From assembly GCA_016779385.1 (NCBI GenBank), contig JADHNT010000017.1:1-35922 (forward strand): DNA of 35,922 nt, read 5' to 3'. Position numbers and translations under genes: made by a program. Of the stretch, positions 1 to 8,977 are shown piece after piece. The notes below the pieces were generated by a model. It saw only the letters and a program-made list of their open reading frames with translations, searched no databases and had not been told where the DNA came from. Positions within the stretch are counted from its first letter, which is position 1, and each line of letters begins with the position of its first letter. Origin of the DNA: Pseudomonadales bacterium. Lineage in GTDB: Bacteria; Pseudomonadota; Gammaproteobacteria; Pseudomonadales; Azotimanducaceae.

Positions 1-915
1 GTAGGAGACCTGAATCTCACAGCGCTTCGCGAGGCCCGCGGCCACGATGTTTTTCGCCACGTAGCGTCCGGCGTAGGCCGCGCTCCGGTCCACCTTGGAG
101 GGATCCTTGCCGGAGAAGGCGCCGCCGCCATGGCGAGCCATGCCGCCGTAGGTATCCACAATGATTTTCCGCCCCGTGAGGCCGCAGTCGCCCACGGGCC
201 CACCGATTACGAAGTTCCCCGTGGGATTGATGTAGACCTTCGTCTGCGCCGTCATCCATTCCGCGGGCACGACGGGCTTGATGATCTCTTCCATCACCGC
301 TTCCCGGAGGTCTTCCAAGCTGATGCTGGGATCGTGCTGGGTGGAGAGGACGATGGCGTCCACGCTTTGGGGGCGGCCTTCGGCGTCGTAGGAGAAGCTC
401 AGCTGGCTTTTCGCATCCGGGCGCAGCCAGGGCAGGGTGCCGTTCTTCCGCACTTCCGCCTGCCGAGCGACAAGGCGATGGCTGTAGGTGATGGGCGCTG
501 GCATGAGCACGTCCGTTTCGTCCGTGGCATAGCCAAACATCAGCCCCTGGTCTCCGGCCCCTTGCTCGTGGTCCGCGGCCTCATCCACGCCCATGGCGAT
601 ATCGGCCGACTGGGCGCCGATGGCGTTGATGACGGCGCAGGTTTCGGCGTCGAAGCCCATTTCGCTGGAGATGTAGCCGATCTCGGCGACGGTGCGGCGG
701 ACGATGCCTTCATAGTCCACGGCGCTTCCCGGGGGCAGGCGGATTTCCCCCGCTAGCACCACCATGCCGGTCTTCACTAGCGTTTCGACGGCCACCCGCG
801 CGTCCGGCGAGATGCGCAGCATTTCATCCAAAATGGCGTCAGAAATCTGATCGGCCATCTTGTCGGGATGGCCCTCGCTGACGGATTCGGAGGTAAACAA
901 TTGATACTCGGCCAT
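1..915 (-). CDS. metK: S-adenosylmethionine synthase (partial, C-terminus off left edge)
   Basis: Makes S-adenosylmethionine from methionine and ATP in the cytoplasm. The visible 305 codons begin [19 protein letters not shown], which is the typical MetK N-terminus. They carry signature 1 ([12 protein letters not shown]) and the glycine-rich signature 2 (GGGAFSGKD). E. coli MetK is 384 residues, so roughly the last 80 residues lie beyond the window. The ATG at 915 was chosen because it matches the family start exactly, and a G-rich tract (AAGGGGG) lies just upstream as ribosome-binding site. The gene is transcribed away from tkt, across a 229-base shared intergenic region. Identity is near certain from the two signatures; only completeness is unknown. 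Confidence 0.97.
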   Translation of the reverse strand, partial: MAEYQLFTSESVSEGHPDKMADQISDAILDEMLRISPDARVAVETLVKTGMVVLAGEIRLPPGSAVDYEGIVRRTVAEIGYISSEMGFDAETCAVINAIGAQSADIAMGVDEAADHEQGAGDQGLMFGYATDETDVLMPAPITYSHRLVARQAEVRKNGTLPWLRPDAKSQLSFSYDAEGRPQSVDAIVLSTQHDPSISLEDLREAVMEEIIKPVVPAEWMTAQTKVYINPTGNFVIGGPVGDCGLTGRKIIVDTYGGMARHGGGAFSGKDPSKVDRSAAYAGRYVAKNIVAAGLAKRCEIQVSY

Positions 916-1144
916 GGAGAGCCCCCTTAACGGATGTGCTTACCCCGTCCCGGTGCCCTTTGGGGGACCGCCCGCGGCGCAAGGTCAAAGTGTGGAGCGC
1001 CATGCTATGCAAGGTGCTTCCTAGTCGCCTTGAGTCTTTCACAAGTCACCGTGAGGGCGCTGCATAAACGCGGTGCCGTTGCGCATCCCCCATGGGGCTG
1101 GGAAACTACGCGCCCTGCGCCCCCCTGGTCCGGAGACCTGCCCC
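916..1144. promoter_or_regulatory. metK/tkt divergent intergenic region with GC-rich metK leader
   Basis: This 229-base gap must hold promoters for both metK (minus) and the tkt operon (plus). I could not find a convincing -35/-10 pair for either. On the minus strand the metK leader has a 5-bp stem GTCCC/GGGAC (964-968 with 947-951). Its C-run (962-966) could instead pair with a G-run at 943-946 or with the G-run of the ribosome-binding site (922-926). A 10-base palindrome CCCCATGGGG sits near 1088. No known SAM or SAH riboswitch consensus is recognisable by eye. Confidence 0.35.
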
Positions 1145-3133
1145 ATGATTACCCGTCGAACCCGCGCCGACGCGCTCCGCGTTTTGGCTATGGATGCCGT
1201 ACAGCGCGCCAACAGTGGCCACCCCGGGGCCCCCATGGGCATGGCGGATATGGCCGAAGCCCTCTGGTGCGGCCCCCTTAAGCATCATCCGGAGGTCCCG
1301 AGCTGGTTCGACCGGGATCGCTTTGTTCTTTCCAACGGCCATGCCTCCATGCTGCTTTACGGGCTCTTGCATCTTTCCGGCTATGAGGTGAGCACGGAAG
1401 ATCTGAAGAATTTCCGTCAGCTCCACGCCCCTACGGCAGGGCACCCGGAATACGGCGAGCTCCCCGGAGTGGAAACCACCACCGGGCCCCTAGGCCAGGG
1501 CTTGGCCATGGCCGTGGGCATGGCGCTGGCGGAGAAGGTGCTGGCCGCGCGCTTCAATCGCCCGGACTTCGCCCTGGTGGACCATCACACCTATGTCTTC
1601 CTCGGGGATGGCTGCCTCATGGAGGGCATTTCCCAGGAAGCCATTTCCCTCGCGGGCACCCTGGGCCTTGGGAAGCTGATCTGCTTCTACGACGCGAACG
1701 GCATCAGCATCGATGGGAAGGTCGAGGGCTGGTTCACGGAAGACGTGCCGGGCCGCTTCCGCGCCGCGGGCTGGGAGGTCTGGGAGGCCATTGATGGTCA
1801 CGACGGGGACGCCATCGCGGCGGCGCTCGCCGCAGCGCGGGCGAGCGATCGTCCGGCGTTGCTCGTCTGCAATACCCAGATCGGCTTTGGCTCCCCAACG
1901 AAGGCCGGCACGGCATCGGTGCACGGATCGCCCTTGGGGGATGAGGAAATCGCCGCCACCCGGGGGGCCCTGGGTTGGACCGCCGCCCCCTTCGAGATCC
2001 CCGAGGACCTGCGCGCTAGCTGGGATGGGCGCGCTCAGGGCGCCGAGGCCTACGCAGCCTGGTGTGATTTGAAGGCGCGCTATGCCGAGGCTTACCCGGA
2101 AGAGCACGCCGCGTTTGAGGCGGCTCTGGGGTCCGTGCCCGAAGCGGTGCTATCGGCTCTGACGGTCTTTGCCGAGTCCGCCCAGGCGGAAGGTAAGGCG
2201 CTGGCGACGCGGCAGGGCTCTAAGGCAGCGCTGGATGTCATCGGTGCGCGCCTCCCCTCCCTCTTCGGGGGTTCGGCCGATCTGTCGGGCTCCAATGGTA
2301 GCCGCTTCGACGGCGCCCGGGTGCTCAGCGCCGAGAACGCCGACGCCAACTACTTCTCCTGGGGCGTGCGGGAGTTCGCCATGACCGCCGCGTGCAATGG
2401 CATGGCCCTGCACGGGGGGCTTCTTCCCTATTCCGCGACCTTTCTGACCTTTATGGACTACGCCCGGAATGCGGTCCGCTTGGCCGCCCTCATGGGGGTG
2501 CAGAACATTTTCGTCTACAGCCACGACTCTCTGGCCGTGGGCGAGGACGGTCCCACGCACCAGCCCGTGGAGCAGCTGGCGACCCTGCGCATGACCCCGG
2601 GCCTCGAAACCTGGCGCCCCTGCGATACGGTGGAAACGGCGATTGCGTGGCGCGAAGCCCTGGCCCGGGCCGACGGACCCTCGGCGCTCATTTTGTCCCG
2701 CCAGGGTCTTCCCGTGCCGAGCCGGGTTAGCGCCCAGGTGGCTGCCATCGCCCAGGGCGCCTATGCCCTTGAGGACGACGAGGCTCCCGAGATCGTGCTC
2801 GTGGCCACAGGGTCGGAAGTTTCCCTCGCGCAGGCTGCGGCCGCGGCCCTGCGGGCGCAGGGCCGGCGCGTGCGCGTGGTCTCCATGCCCTGCGTGGAGC
2901 GCTTCTTGGCCGCGGGGGCCGAGGCCCGGGCGGCCCTTCTGCCGCCCGAAGTGCCGCGCCTGATTATCGAGGCGGCCCACCCGGCGCCCTGGTGGCGTAT
3001 CGCCGGGGGTCGCGGTCAGATCCTGGGCGTCGATCAGTTCGGCGCCTCCGGCCCTGGAGAGGAGGTGCTGGCGGCCTATGGCTTCACCCCGGAAAACGTG
3101 ACCGCAGAGGCCCTGGCCCTGCTCAACGCCTAG
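1145..3133 (+). CDS. tkt: Transketolase
   Basis: Thiamine-diphosphate enzyme moving two-carbon ketol units between sugar phosphates in the pentose phosphate (or Calvin) pathway. The protein is 662 residues, the normal length (E. coli TktA 663). Seen in order: ANSGHPGAP with the catalytic His near the N-terminus, SNGHAS, GVETTTGPLGQG, the ThDP/Mg motif GDGCLMEG ending at DANGISIDG, KAGT...HGSPLG, the catalytic Glu410 in GVREFAMTA, and HDSLAVGEDGPTHQP. An upstream in-frame ATG at 1073 would add 24 residues without homology. The ATG at 1145 has GGAGAC at good spacing and matches the family start (MITRRTRADALRVLAMDA). It is first gene of tkt-pgk-sfsA-fba, 12 bases before pgk. The usual gapA/epd between tkt and pgk is absent. 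Confidence 0.97.
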   Translation: MITRRTRADALRVLAMDAVQRANSGHPGAPMGMADMAEALWCGPLKHHPEVPSWFDRDRFVLSNGHASMLLYGLLHLSGYEVSTEDLKNFRQLHAPTAGHPEYGELPGVETTTGPLGQGLAMAVGMALAEKVLAARFNRPDFALVDHHTYVFLGDGCLMEGISQEAISLAGTLGLGKLICFYDANGISIDGKVEGWFTEDVPGRFRAAGWEVWEAIDGHDGDAIAAALAAARASDRPALLVCNTQIGFGSPTKAGTASVHGSPLGDEEIAATRGALGWTAAPFEIPEDLRASWDGRAQGAEAYAAWCDLKARYAEAYPEEHAAFEAALGSVPEAVLSALTVFAESAQAEGKALATRQGSKAALDVIGARLPSLFGGSADLSGSNGSRFDGARVLSAENADANYFSWGVREFAMTAACNGMALHGGLLPYSATFLTFMDYARNAVRLAALMGVQNIFVYSHDSLAVGEDGPTHQPVEQLATLRMTPGLETWRPCDTVETAIAWREALARADGPSALILSRQGLPVPSRVSAQVAAIAQGAYALEDDEAPEIVLVATGSEVSLAQAAAAALRAQGRRVRVVSMPCVERFLAAGAEARAALLPPEVPRLIIEAAHPAPWWRIAGGRGQILGVDQFGASGPGEEVLAAYGFTPENVTAEALALLNA

Positions 3134-3145
3134 GAGACCTGCCCC

Positions 3146-4330
3146 ATGGACCTGGCCTTCAATCGCATGACCGAGCTGGATCTGGCGGGGCGCCGGGTCC
3201 TCATGCGCGAGGACCTAAACGTTCCCGTGGAAGACGGTACGGTGCGAAGCGATGCGCGGCTCCGGGCCGCCCTGCCCTCCATTCAGGCGGCGCTGGCGGC
3301 AGGGGCTTCCGTGCTGCTGTGCTCCCACCTGGGCCGGCCGACGGAAGGCGCTGGCGCTGCCGAGGAGCCCGCCTTTTCCCTGGCTCCGGTAGCGGCGCGC
3401 CTGGAGGCCCTACTCGGCCAGCCCGTGCCCCTACTACCTTCCCTCGCCGCCGCGGAGGCCCAGCCTCCGGCGCGGGGATCCGTTGCGCTCCTGGAAAATA
3501 TTCGCTGGGAAGTCGGGGAGAAGGCCGATGACGATGCCCTTGCCGCGCGCCTTGCCGGGCTCTGCGACATCTTTGTGATGGACGCCTTCGGCACGGCCCA
3601 TCGCGCTCAGGCCAGCACCCATGGGGTGATGCGCCACGCCGACCAGGTGTGTGCGGGCCCCCTGCTCTGCGCCGAACTGGATGCCCTGGGCCAAGCCCTT
3701 CTCACCCCGGCGCGTCCCCTGGTGGCGATCGTTGGGGGCTCGAAGGTGTCCACGAAATTGACGGTGCTTGAGCGCCTTGCGGAGGTCGCTGATCAGGTGA
3801 TCGTGGGCGGCGGCATCGCTAACGCCTTCATCGCCGCCGCCGGACATAGCGTTGGGGCCTCTCTCCTCGAGCCAGAGCTCGTGAGCGCGGCGGCGGAGCT
3901 GGCCACCAAGGTGTCCATCCCCGTCCCCCGGGACGTGGTCGTGGCGAAGGGCTTTGCGGCCGATGCCCCCCATCGGGTGTGCGCCGTGGATCAGGTCGGG
4001 GACGATGAGATGATTCTCGACATTGGTCCAGCCACCGCCGCGGCCCACGGTGAGCTCATCGCTCAGGCGGGTACCGTGCTCTGGAACGGTCCCGTGGGGG
4101 TCTTTGAATTTCCCGCCTTCAGCGCCGGGACCGAAGCCCTAGCCCGGGCCATTGCCGCCAGTTCTGCCTTCTCCATCGCAGGGGGCGGCGACACCCTCGC
4201 GGCGATCGAACAGTTCGCCATCGCTGATCAGCTCGGCTACATCTCCACCGGAGGCGGTGCCTTCCTGGAGTTTGTGGAAGGCAAAACCCTCCCCGCTGTG
4301 GCTGCCCTAAGCGCCCGCGCGGACGCATGA
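3146..4330 (+). CDS. pgk: Phosphoglycerate kinase
   Basis: Reversible phosphotransfer between 1,3-bisphosphoglycerate and ADP in glycolysis and gluconeogenesis. The product is 394 residues, as expected (E. coli 387). Motifs in order: [75 protein letters not shown] and [14 protein letters not shown]. The ATG follows GGAGACCTGCCCC, the same 16-base start module that precedes tkt. The stop overlaps the sfsA start by four bases (ATGA), so the two are probably translationally coupled. Both substrate lobes and the hinge are complete, so it should be active. Confidence 0.97.
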   Translation: MDLAFNRMTELDLAGRRVLMREDLNVPVEDGTVRSDARLRAALPSIQAALAAGASVLLCSHLGRPTEGAGAAEEPAFSLAPVAARLEALLGQPVPLLPSLAAAEAQPPARGSVALLENIRWEVGEKADDDALAARLAGLCDIFVMDAFGTAHRAQASTHGVMRHADQVCAGPLLCAELDALGQALLTPARPLVAIVGGSKVSTKLTVLERLAEVADQVIVGGGIANAFIAAAGHSVGASLLEPELVSAAAELATKVSIPVPRDVVVAKGFAADAPHRVCAVDQVGDDEMILDIGPATAAAHGELIAQAGTVLWNGPVGVFEFPAFSAGTEALARAIAASSAFSIAGGGDTLAAIEQFAIADQLGYISTGGGAFLEFVEGKTLPAVAALSARADA

Positions 4331-5160
4331 GCGCGCCCGCGGCGCCCTATCTGCTGCAGCCCCGGGCGCCGCTGCTCGAGGCGCGCTTCACCGCGCGCTT
4401 CGATCGTTTTATCGCCGAGCTAACCCTTTCCGATGGCACCCCCATTCGCGCCCACTGCGTGAACCCCGGGCGCATGGAAGGCCTGGTGATTCCCGGGGCT
4501 AAAGCTTGGGTTTCAAAAGTTCCGGATGAAAGTAAGCGAATACTTCGATATACGCTTGAGCTGCTTGAGGCCGATGGCCGGATCGTTGGCGCGAACACGG
4601 TGGTGCCCAATTGGCTGGCGGAGCAGCTGCTCCTGGCGGGGATCGTTCCCGGGCTCAAGCGCTTTCGCAGCCTGCGCGCCGAGGTGCCCTACGGAGAGCG
4701 CTCCCGCATCGATTTCTGGCTAGAGACCGCCTCGGGCCCCCACCTCGTGGAAGTAAAGAATTGCCATTTGGTCTATCCCGATGGGCGGGCCTACTTCCCC
4801 GATTCCGTGAGTGTGCGGGCCTCGGACCATTTGGAGGCGCTCATGGAGGTCGTCGCGTCCGGCGCGAAGGCCACCGTGCTCTTTGTGATTCAGCGAGACG
4901 ACGCAAAAAGCCTTCGTCCTAGCGACCTCCACGATCCGCGCTTTGCCCAGATGGCCCGGGAGGCCGCTGCGAAGGGCGTGCAGTTCAAGGCCGTGGCCCT
5001 AGCCCCGGACCCCCAGGGCTGGACCGTACTAGGCACCCGGCCCGTAGACCTTAAGCCCTACGATGCAGTCCGCCTGAGCCCCTACCGCAGTGCGCTCGAT
5101 GCCCACTCGGGCTGGCAGCGCAGCCCCCGTGCGCCTAAGGCGGAACCCAAGGTAGACTGA
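4327..5160 (+). CDS. sfsA: SfsA family nuclease-fold protein
   Basis: SfsA was named for a sugar-fermentation-stimulation phenotype in E. coli; the family has a DNA/RNA-binding OB-like N-terminus and a restriction-endonuclease-like fold. This 277-residue copy is longer than E. coli SfsA (234), with a basic, low-complexity C-terminal tail ([14 protein letters not shown]). The nuclease-core motifs RIDFWL and LVEVKNCHL and the [18 protein letters not shown] segment are visible. Two family motifs are shifted: [11 protein letters not shown] stands where PNTGxM is usual, and DHLEAL where KHLxEL is usual. Metal-ligand Asp and Glu/Lys positions appear kept. It starts inside the pgk stop codon, 33 bases before fba, an unusual position inside a glycolytic operon. 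Its biological role here is unknown. Confidence 0.88.
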   Translation: MSAPAAPYLLQPRAPLLEARFTARFDRFIAELTLSDGTPIRAHCVNPGRMEGLVIPGAKAWVSKVPDESKRILRYTLELLEADGRIVGANTVVPNWLAEQLLLAGIVPGLKRFRSLRAEVPYGERSRIDFWLETASGPHLVEVKNCHLVYPDGRAYFPDSVSVRASDHLEALMEVVASGAKATVLFVIQRDDAKSLRPSDLHDPRFAQMAREAAAKGVQFKAVALAPDPQGWTVLGTRPVDLKPYDAVRLSPYRSALDAHSGWQRSPRAPKAEPKVD

Positions 5161-5193
5161 CCCTAAACCCACCTGGAAGCGGAGTTTCTTCCC

Positions 5194-6258
5194 ATGGCCC
5201 TAATTACCCTGCGACAGCTCCTCGATCACGCGGCGGAACACGGTTACGGCGTTCCGGCCTTTAATGTGAATAATCTGGAGCAGATGCGCGCGATTATGGA
5301 AGGCGCGGCGGCAACGGATAGCCCGGTGATTGTCCAAGCCTCCGCGGGCGCGCGGAAATACGCGGGCCCCAACTTCCTTCGCCACCTCATTCTGGCGGCG
5401 GTAGAGGAGTTCCCCCACATCCCCGTGTGCATGCACCAGGATCACGGGGCCTCCCCCGCGGCCTGCCAGCAATCCATCCAGCTCGGCTTTAGCTCCGTAA
5501 TGATGGATGGCTCGCTCAAGGAAGATCAGAAAACCCCCGCCGATTACGACTACAACGTTGCGGTGACGGGCCAGGTGTCGGCCATGGCCCACGCCTGCGG
5601 CGTGTCCGTGGAGGGGGAGCTTGGCTGTCTTGGGTCCTTGGAAACGGGCACGGCCGGGGAAGAAGACGGCGTGGGCGCCGAAGGTACGCTGAGCCACGAC
5701 ATGCTGCTGACGGACCCGGAAGAGGCTGCGGCCTTTGTGGCGGCCTCCAAGGTGGACGCGCTCGCCATCGCCATCGGCACCAGCCACGGCGCCTACAAGT
5801 TCTCCCGGCCGCCCACCGGAGACATTCTCGCTATCGACCGAATTAAGGCCATCCACGCTCGCATCCCCAGCACCCATCTGGTGATGCACGGTTCCTCCTC
5901 CGTCCCTCAGGAGTGGCTCGAAGTGATCAATCGCTTTGGTGGGGAGATTCCGGAAACCTACGGCGTGCCTGTGGAGGAAATTCAGGAAGGCATTCGCCAC
6001 GGCGTGCGCAAGGTGAACATCGACACGGACCTACGCCTGGCGTCCACCGGCGCCACGCGCCGCTTCCTGGCGGAAAACCCCGAGGAGTTCGACCCGCGGA
6101 AGTTTTTGAAGGAAACCATGACCGCCATGAGGGCAATTGTGGTGGCCCGCTATGAAGCCTTCGGCACCGCCGGGCAGGCAAGCAAGATCACTCCCCTGTC
6201 CTTCGATGCCATGAGCGACCGCTACCGCGCGGGCAGCCTGGACCCGGTACTGGCTTAG
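5194..6258 (+). CDS. fba: Class II fructose-bisphosphate aldolase (Calvin-cycle subtype)
   Basis: Zinc-dependent reversible condensation of DHAP and glyceraldehyde-3-phosphate to fructose-1,6-bisphosphate; this subtype (TIGR01521-like) often also takes sedoheptulose bisphosphate. Length is 354 residues, normal for class [11 protein letters not shown] holds catalytic Asp83 and zinc ligand His84. [10 protein letters not shown] and LVMHGSSS supply the other zinc and phosphate-loop residues, and [13 protein letters not shown] closes the site. The ATG at 5194 follows GGAAGCGGAG. It is last in tkt-pgk-sfsA-fba and convergent with serA, with only six bases between the stop codons and no hairpin-plus-T terminator in the gap. 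The subtype name does not show CO2 fixation; no RuBisCO or phosphoribulokinase is in the window. Confidence 0.96.
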   Translation: MALITLRQLLDHAAEHGYGVPAFNVNNLEQMRAIMEGAAATDSPVIVQASAGARKYAGPNFLRHLILAAVEEFPHIPVCMHQDHGASPAACQQSIQLGFSSVMMDGSLKEDQKTPADYDYNVAVTGQVSAMAHACGVSVEGELGCLGSLETGTAGEEDGVGAEGTLSHDMLLTDPEEAAAFVAASKVDALAIAIGTSHGAYKFSRPPTGDILAIDRIKAIHARIPSTHLVMHGSSSVPQEWLEVINRFGGEIPETYGVPVEEIQEGIRHGVRKVNIDTDLRLASTGATRRFLAENPEEFDPRKFLKETMTAMRAIVVARYEAFGTAGQASKITPLSFDAMSDRYRAGSLDPVLA

Positions 6259-6264
6259 GCGAGT

Positions 6265-7500
6265 CTAGAACAGCACCCGAGTTTTAATGGTTCCGGGGAC
6301 GGCGCGCAGGCCTGCCAGGGCCCGCTCGCTGTGCTCCGCATCCGTGTCTATCACCACGTAGCCGATATCCGGATTGGTTTGCAGCGTCTGCGCCGAGATG
6401 TTCAAGCCGTTCTCCGAGAAGACCGCGTTGATGCCCGACATCACCCCTGGCACGTTGCGGTGAATGTGCAGTAGGCGGTGTGAGCCCTCGTGCTGCGGTA
6501 GAGCAACCTCGGGGAAGTTCACCGAGCCTACGGTGGAGCCGTTGTCGCTGTAGAGCGCGAGCTTCTCCGATACCTCGGCGCCGATGTTCTCCTGCGCTTC
6601 CATGGTGCTGCCGCCGACATGCGGCGTGAGAATGACGTTGCGAAGCCCTCGCAGAGGGGATTCGAAGGGGTCGTCATTGCTTTTCGGCTCCACGGGAAAA
6701 ACGTCGATCGCGGCGCCCAGAAGATGGCCTGCGTTCAGCCGACTCGCCAGGGCGTCGAGGTCCACGACCTTCCCCCGGGAGGCGTTGATCAGCACGGCTT
6801 TGGGCTTCATGCGATCGATCGCTGCGGCGTCGATGAGCCCTTCCGTGGTTTTCGCCGCGGGCACGTGGCAGCTGACCACGTCGGCCTGGGCAAGGAGCGT
6901 CCCCAGATCGTCGATCTGCTCGGCGTTCCCTAGCTTCAGCTTGCGCACTACGTCGTAGAAGCACACCCGCATGCCCAGGGCTTCCGCCATCACTCCGAGC
7001 TGAGCCCCAATGTTGCCGTAGCCGATGATGCCGAGGGTTTTCCCCCGAAGCTCGAAGCTGTTCGTCGCGCTTTTCAGCCAGCCGCCCTCGTGGGCCATGA
7101 GGCTCTTTTCCGGGATTCCGCGAAGCAAAAGGATGGCTTCGGCGATCACGAGCTCCGCCACGGAGCGGGTATTTGAGAAGGGCGCGTTAAAAACAGGAAT
7201 GCCAAGGTTAAGAGCAGCCTTTAGGTCGACCTGGTTGGTCCCAATGCAGAAGCAGCCGATCGCCATAAGGCGCCGGGCCGCTTCAAGCACCTGGGCGTCG
7301 AGTTGGGTGCGGGAGCGGATCCCCACCATGTGCGCTTGGCTTACCTTTTCGAGAAGCGTGTCGCGATCCAGCGCACCCTTGAGCTGCTCGACGTTGCGGT
7401 AGCCCGCGCGGGCTAAGTTGTCCACGGCGGAGGCATGGATGCCTTCGAGCAAAAGAATACGAATCTTGTCCTTCGAGAGGGACGTGACGGGGGCGACCAT
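6265..7500 (-). CDS. serA: D-3-phosphoglycerate dehydrogenase
   Basis: First committed step of serine synthesis: NAD-dependent oxidation of 3-phosphoglycerate; the family also reduces 2-oxoglutarate to D-2-hydroxyglutarate. The protein is 411 residues, as E. coli SerA (410). Visible are the Rossmann motif GIIGYGNIGAQLG, the catalytic Arg in INASRGKVVD, the Glu in FPVEPKSNDDP, the His in LTPHVGGSTMEAQENIG, and a C-terminal ACT domain (HRNVPGVMSGINAVF, NISAQTLQT) typical of serine feedback control. A longer open frame extends to 7662, but MVAPVTSLSKDKIRILLLEG at 7500 matches the family start and has a GAG-type ribosome-binding site. It is divergent from a D-2-hydroxyglutarate dehydrogenase across 76 bases, so the two are probably co-regulated. 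Confidence 0.96.
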   Translation of the reverse strand: MVAPVTSLSKDKIRILLLEGIHASAVDNLARAGYRNVEQLKGALDRDTLLEKVSQAHMVGIRSRTQLDAQVLEAARRLMAIGCFCIGTNQVDLKAALNLGIPVFNAPFSNTRSVAELVIAEAILLLRGIPEKSLMAHEGGWLKSATNSFELRGKTLGIIGYGNIGAQLGVMAEALGMRVCFYDVVRKLKLGNAEQIDDLGTLLAQADVVSCHVPAAKTTEGLIDAAAIDRMKPKAVLINASRGKVVDLDALASRLNAGHLLGAAIDVFPVEPKSNDDPFESPLRGLRNVILTPHVGGSTMEAQENIGAEVSEKLALYSDNGSTVGSVNFPEVALPQHEGSHRLLHIHRNVPGVMSGINAVFSENGLNISAQTLQTNPDIGYVVIDTDAEHSERALAGLRAVPGTIKTRVLF

Positions 7501-7576
7501 GGGGGATCTCACGAGGGGGGAGAGAAGCCGTCCATGGTAGCATAGCGGCCTTCTGCGCATAGGCCGGAGAGCCGAC

Positions 7577-8977
7577 ATGACCACCGCTGCAGCGCCTTCC
7601 CCCGCCCTCTCGAGCGCCGGGGCCGCGGCCCTTGCTGAGGCCTTCGGCGAACGCTTTAGCACCGCCCCCGAGGATCTCGCCCACTGGGGCCGGGACTGGA
7701 CTCGAAGCTTTACCGTGGCCCCCAGCGCCGTGGTGTTCCCGGAGACGGAAGGCGAAGTTCAAACGCTCGTCGCGCTGGCCCGAACGCACGGCTTTAAGCT
7801 TGTGCCTTCGGGGGGGCGCACGGGCCTCTCCGGCGGCGCGGTGGCGCCGGCGGGAGAGGTGGTCGTCTCCTTTGATCGCATGAATAAGGTGCTGGGCTTT
7901 GACCCCGCCGGGCGCCTGCTGCGTTGCCAGCCCGGGGTGGTGGTGGCCGAGGTAGCGGCCCGAGCCGAGGCCGAGGGCCTCTATTACCCGGTGGATTTTG
8001 CGTCCGCGGGCAGCGCTCAGCTTGGGGGCTCGGTGGCGACCAATGCGGGCGGCATCAAGGTCATCCGCTACGGTATGACCCGCCAGTGGGTGGCGGGGCT
8101 TCGCGTGGTGACCGGTATGGGGGAGGTGCTTGAGCTGGGCCGGGGTCTGGTGAAGGACAACACGGGCTACGACCTTAAGCATCTGGTCATTGGCTCTGAA
8201 GGTACGCTGGGCCTCATCACCGAGGTGACCGTGCGCCTTACCACGCCGCCTGGCCCGCTCTCCGTGCTCGTGCTGGCCCTCCCGGCCTTCCCTGACGTAA
8301 TGAAGGTGCTGTCCACCTTCGAGCGTGCCGTTCCGGTGACGGCCTTTGAGTTTTTCTCTGAGCTTGCCCTGCAAAAGGTGGTAGCCCGCGGCGATCTCAC
8401 CCGGCCCTTCCCCGAGCCCGCGCCCTTCTATGCCCTTATCGAATTTGAGGGGGATGGGGAGGCGGCGCTGGAAGCCTTCGAGCACTGCCTCGAGGCGGGC
8501 TGGGCGAGAGATGGGGTGATCAGCCAGAGCGGAGAGCAGGCCGCGCGGCTCTGGCGCCTGCGAGAGGATATCTCCGAGACCATCTCCGCCTGGACGCCCT
8601 ATAAAAACGATATCGCTGTGCCCGTGGCCGCCGTTCCCGACTTCCTCGCAGCGGTGGACGAGCGGGTGACCGTGGCCTATCCGGACCTTGAGGTGGTGTG
8701 GTTTGGGCACATCGGAGACGGCAACCTGCACCTCAATATTCTAAAGCCCGACGAGGTGTCCCAGGAGGCGTTCTATGAGCGCTGCCACCGCGTTTCTCCG
8801 GAAATCTTCGCCGCCGTGCAGTCCCTGGGAGGGAGCATTTCCGCGGAGCATGGGGTAGGTCTGCTGAAGAAGGACTACCTTCATTTCTCTCGCAGTGAAG
8901 CGGAGCGCACCCTCATGAAGGCCGTGCGCCAGGCCTTTGACCCCGACCGCGTGCTGAACCCCGGGAAGCTCCTCTAG
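7577..8977 (+). CDS. FAD-linked D-2-hydroxyglutarate dehydrogenase
   Basis: Member of the FAD_binding_4 / FAD-oxidase C family. By context and motifs it is the D-2-hydroxyglutarate dehydrogenase described in Pseudomonas, which re-oxidises the D-2-hydroxyglutarate that SerA forms and so pulls serine synthesis forward. It has 466 residues. The FAD-binding segment has PSGGRTGLSGGAV and GGSVATNAGG. The C-terminal half has the metal/substrate motif HIGDGNLHLNI, then SAEHGVGLLKKDYL and VLNPGKLL. The ATG at 7577 lies seven bases after GGAGAG. The stop lies in a CTAG palindrome that also holds the rpiA stop on the other strand. Lactate or glycolate oxidase subunits (GlcD) share the fold, but divergence from serA favours D2HGDH. 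Confidence 0.88.
   Translation: MTTAAAPSPALSSAGAAALAEAFGERFSTAPEDLAHWGRDWTRSFTVAPSAVVFPETEGEVQTLVALARTHGFKLVPSGGRTGLSGGAVAPAGEVVVSFDRMNKVLGFDPAGRLLRCQPGVVVAEVAARAEAEGLYYPVDFASAGSAQLGGSVATNAGGIKVIRYGMTRQWVAGLRVVTGMGEVLELGRGLVKDNTGYDLKHLVIGSEGTLGLITEVTVRLTTPPGPLSVLVLALPAFPDVMKVLSTFERAVPVTAFEFFSELALQKVVARGDLTRPFPEPAPFYALIEFEGDGEAALEAFEHCLEAGWARDGVISQSGEQAARLWRLREDISETISAWTPYKNDIAVPVAAVPDFLAAVDERVTVAYPDLEVVWFGHIGDGNLHLNILKPDEVSQEAFYERCHRVSPEIFAAVQSLGGSISAEHGVGLLKKDYLHFSRSEAERTLMKAVRQAFDPDRVLNPGKLL

Noticed and set aside
2150-2980. A 276-codon frame antisense to tkt
   Set aside because: No recognisable domains; tkt is complete and continuous on the other strand.
5194-6258. Evidence of a Calvin cycle
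   Set aside because: The aldolase subtype carries that name, but no RuBisCO or phosphoribulokinase is present; tkt, pgk and fba serve central metabolism.
7283-8731. A 482-codon open frame antisense to the D2HGDH gene and the serA start
   Set aside because: It is a by-product of GC-rich codon bias. It has no family motifs, and the opposite strand carries a complete recognised enzyme.
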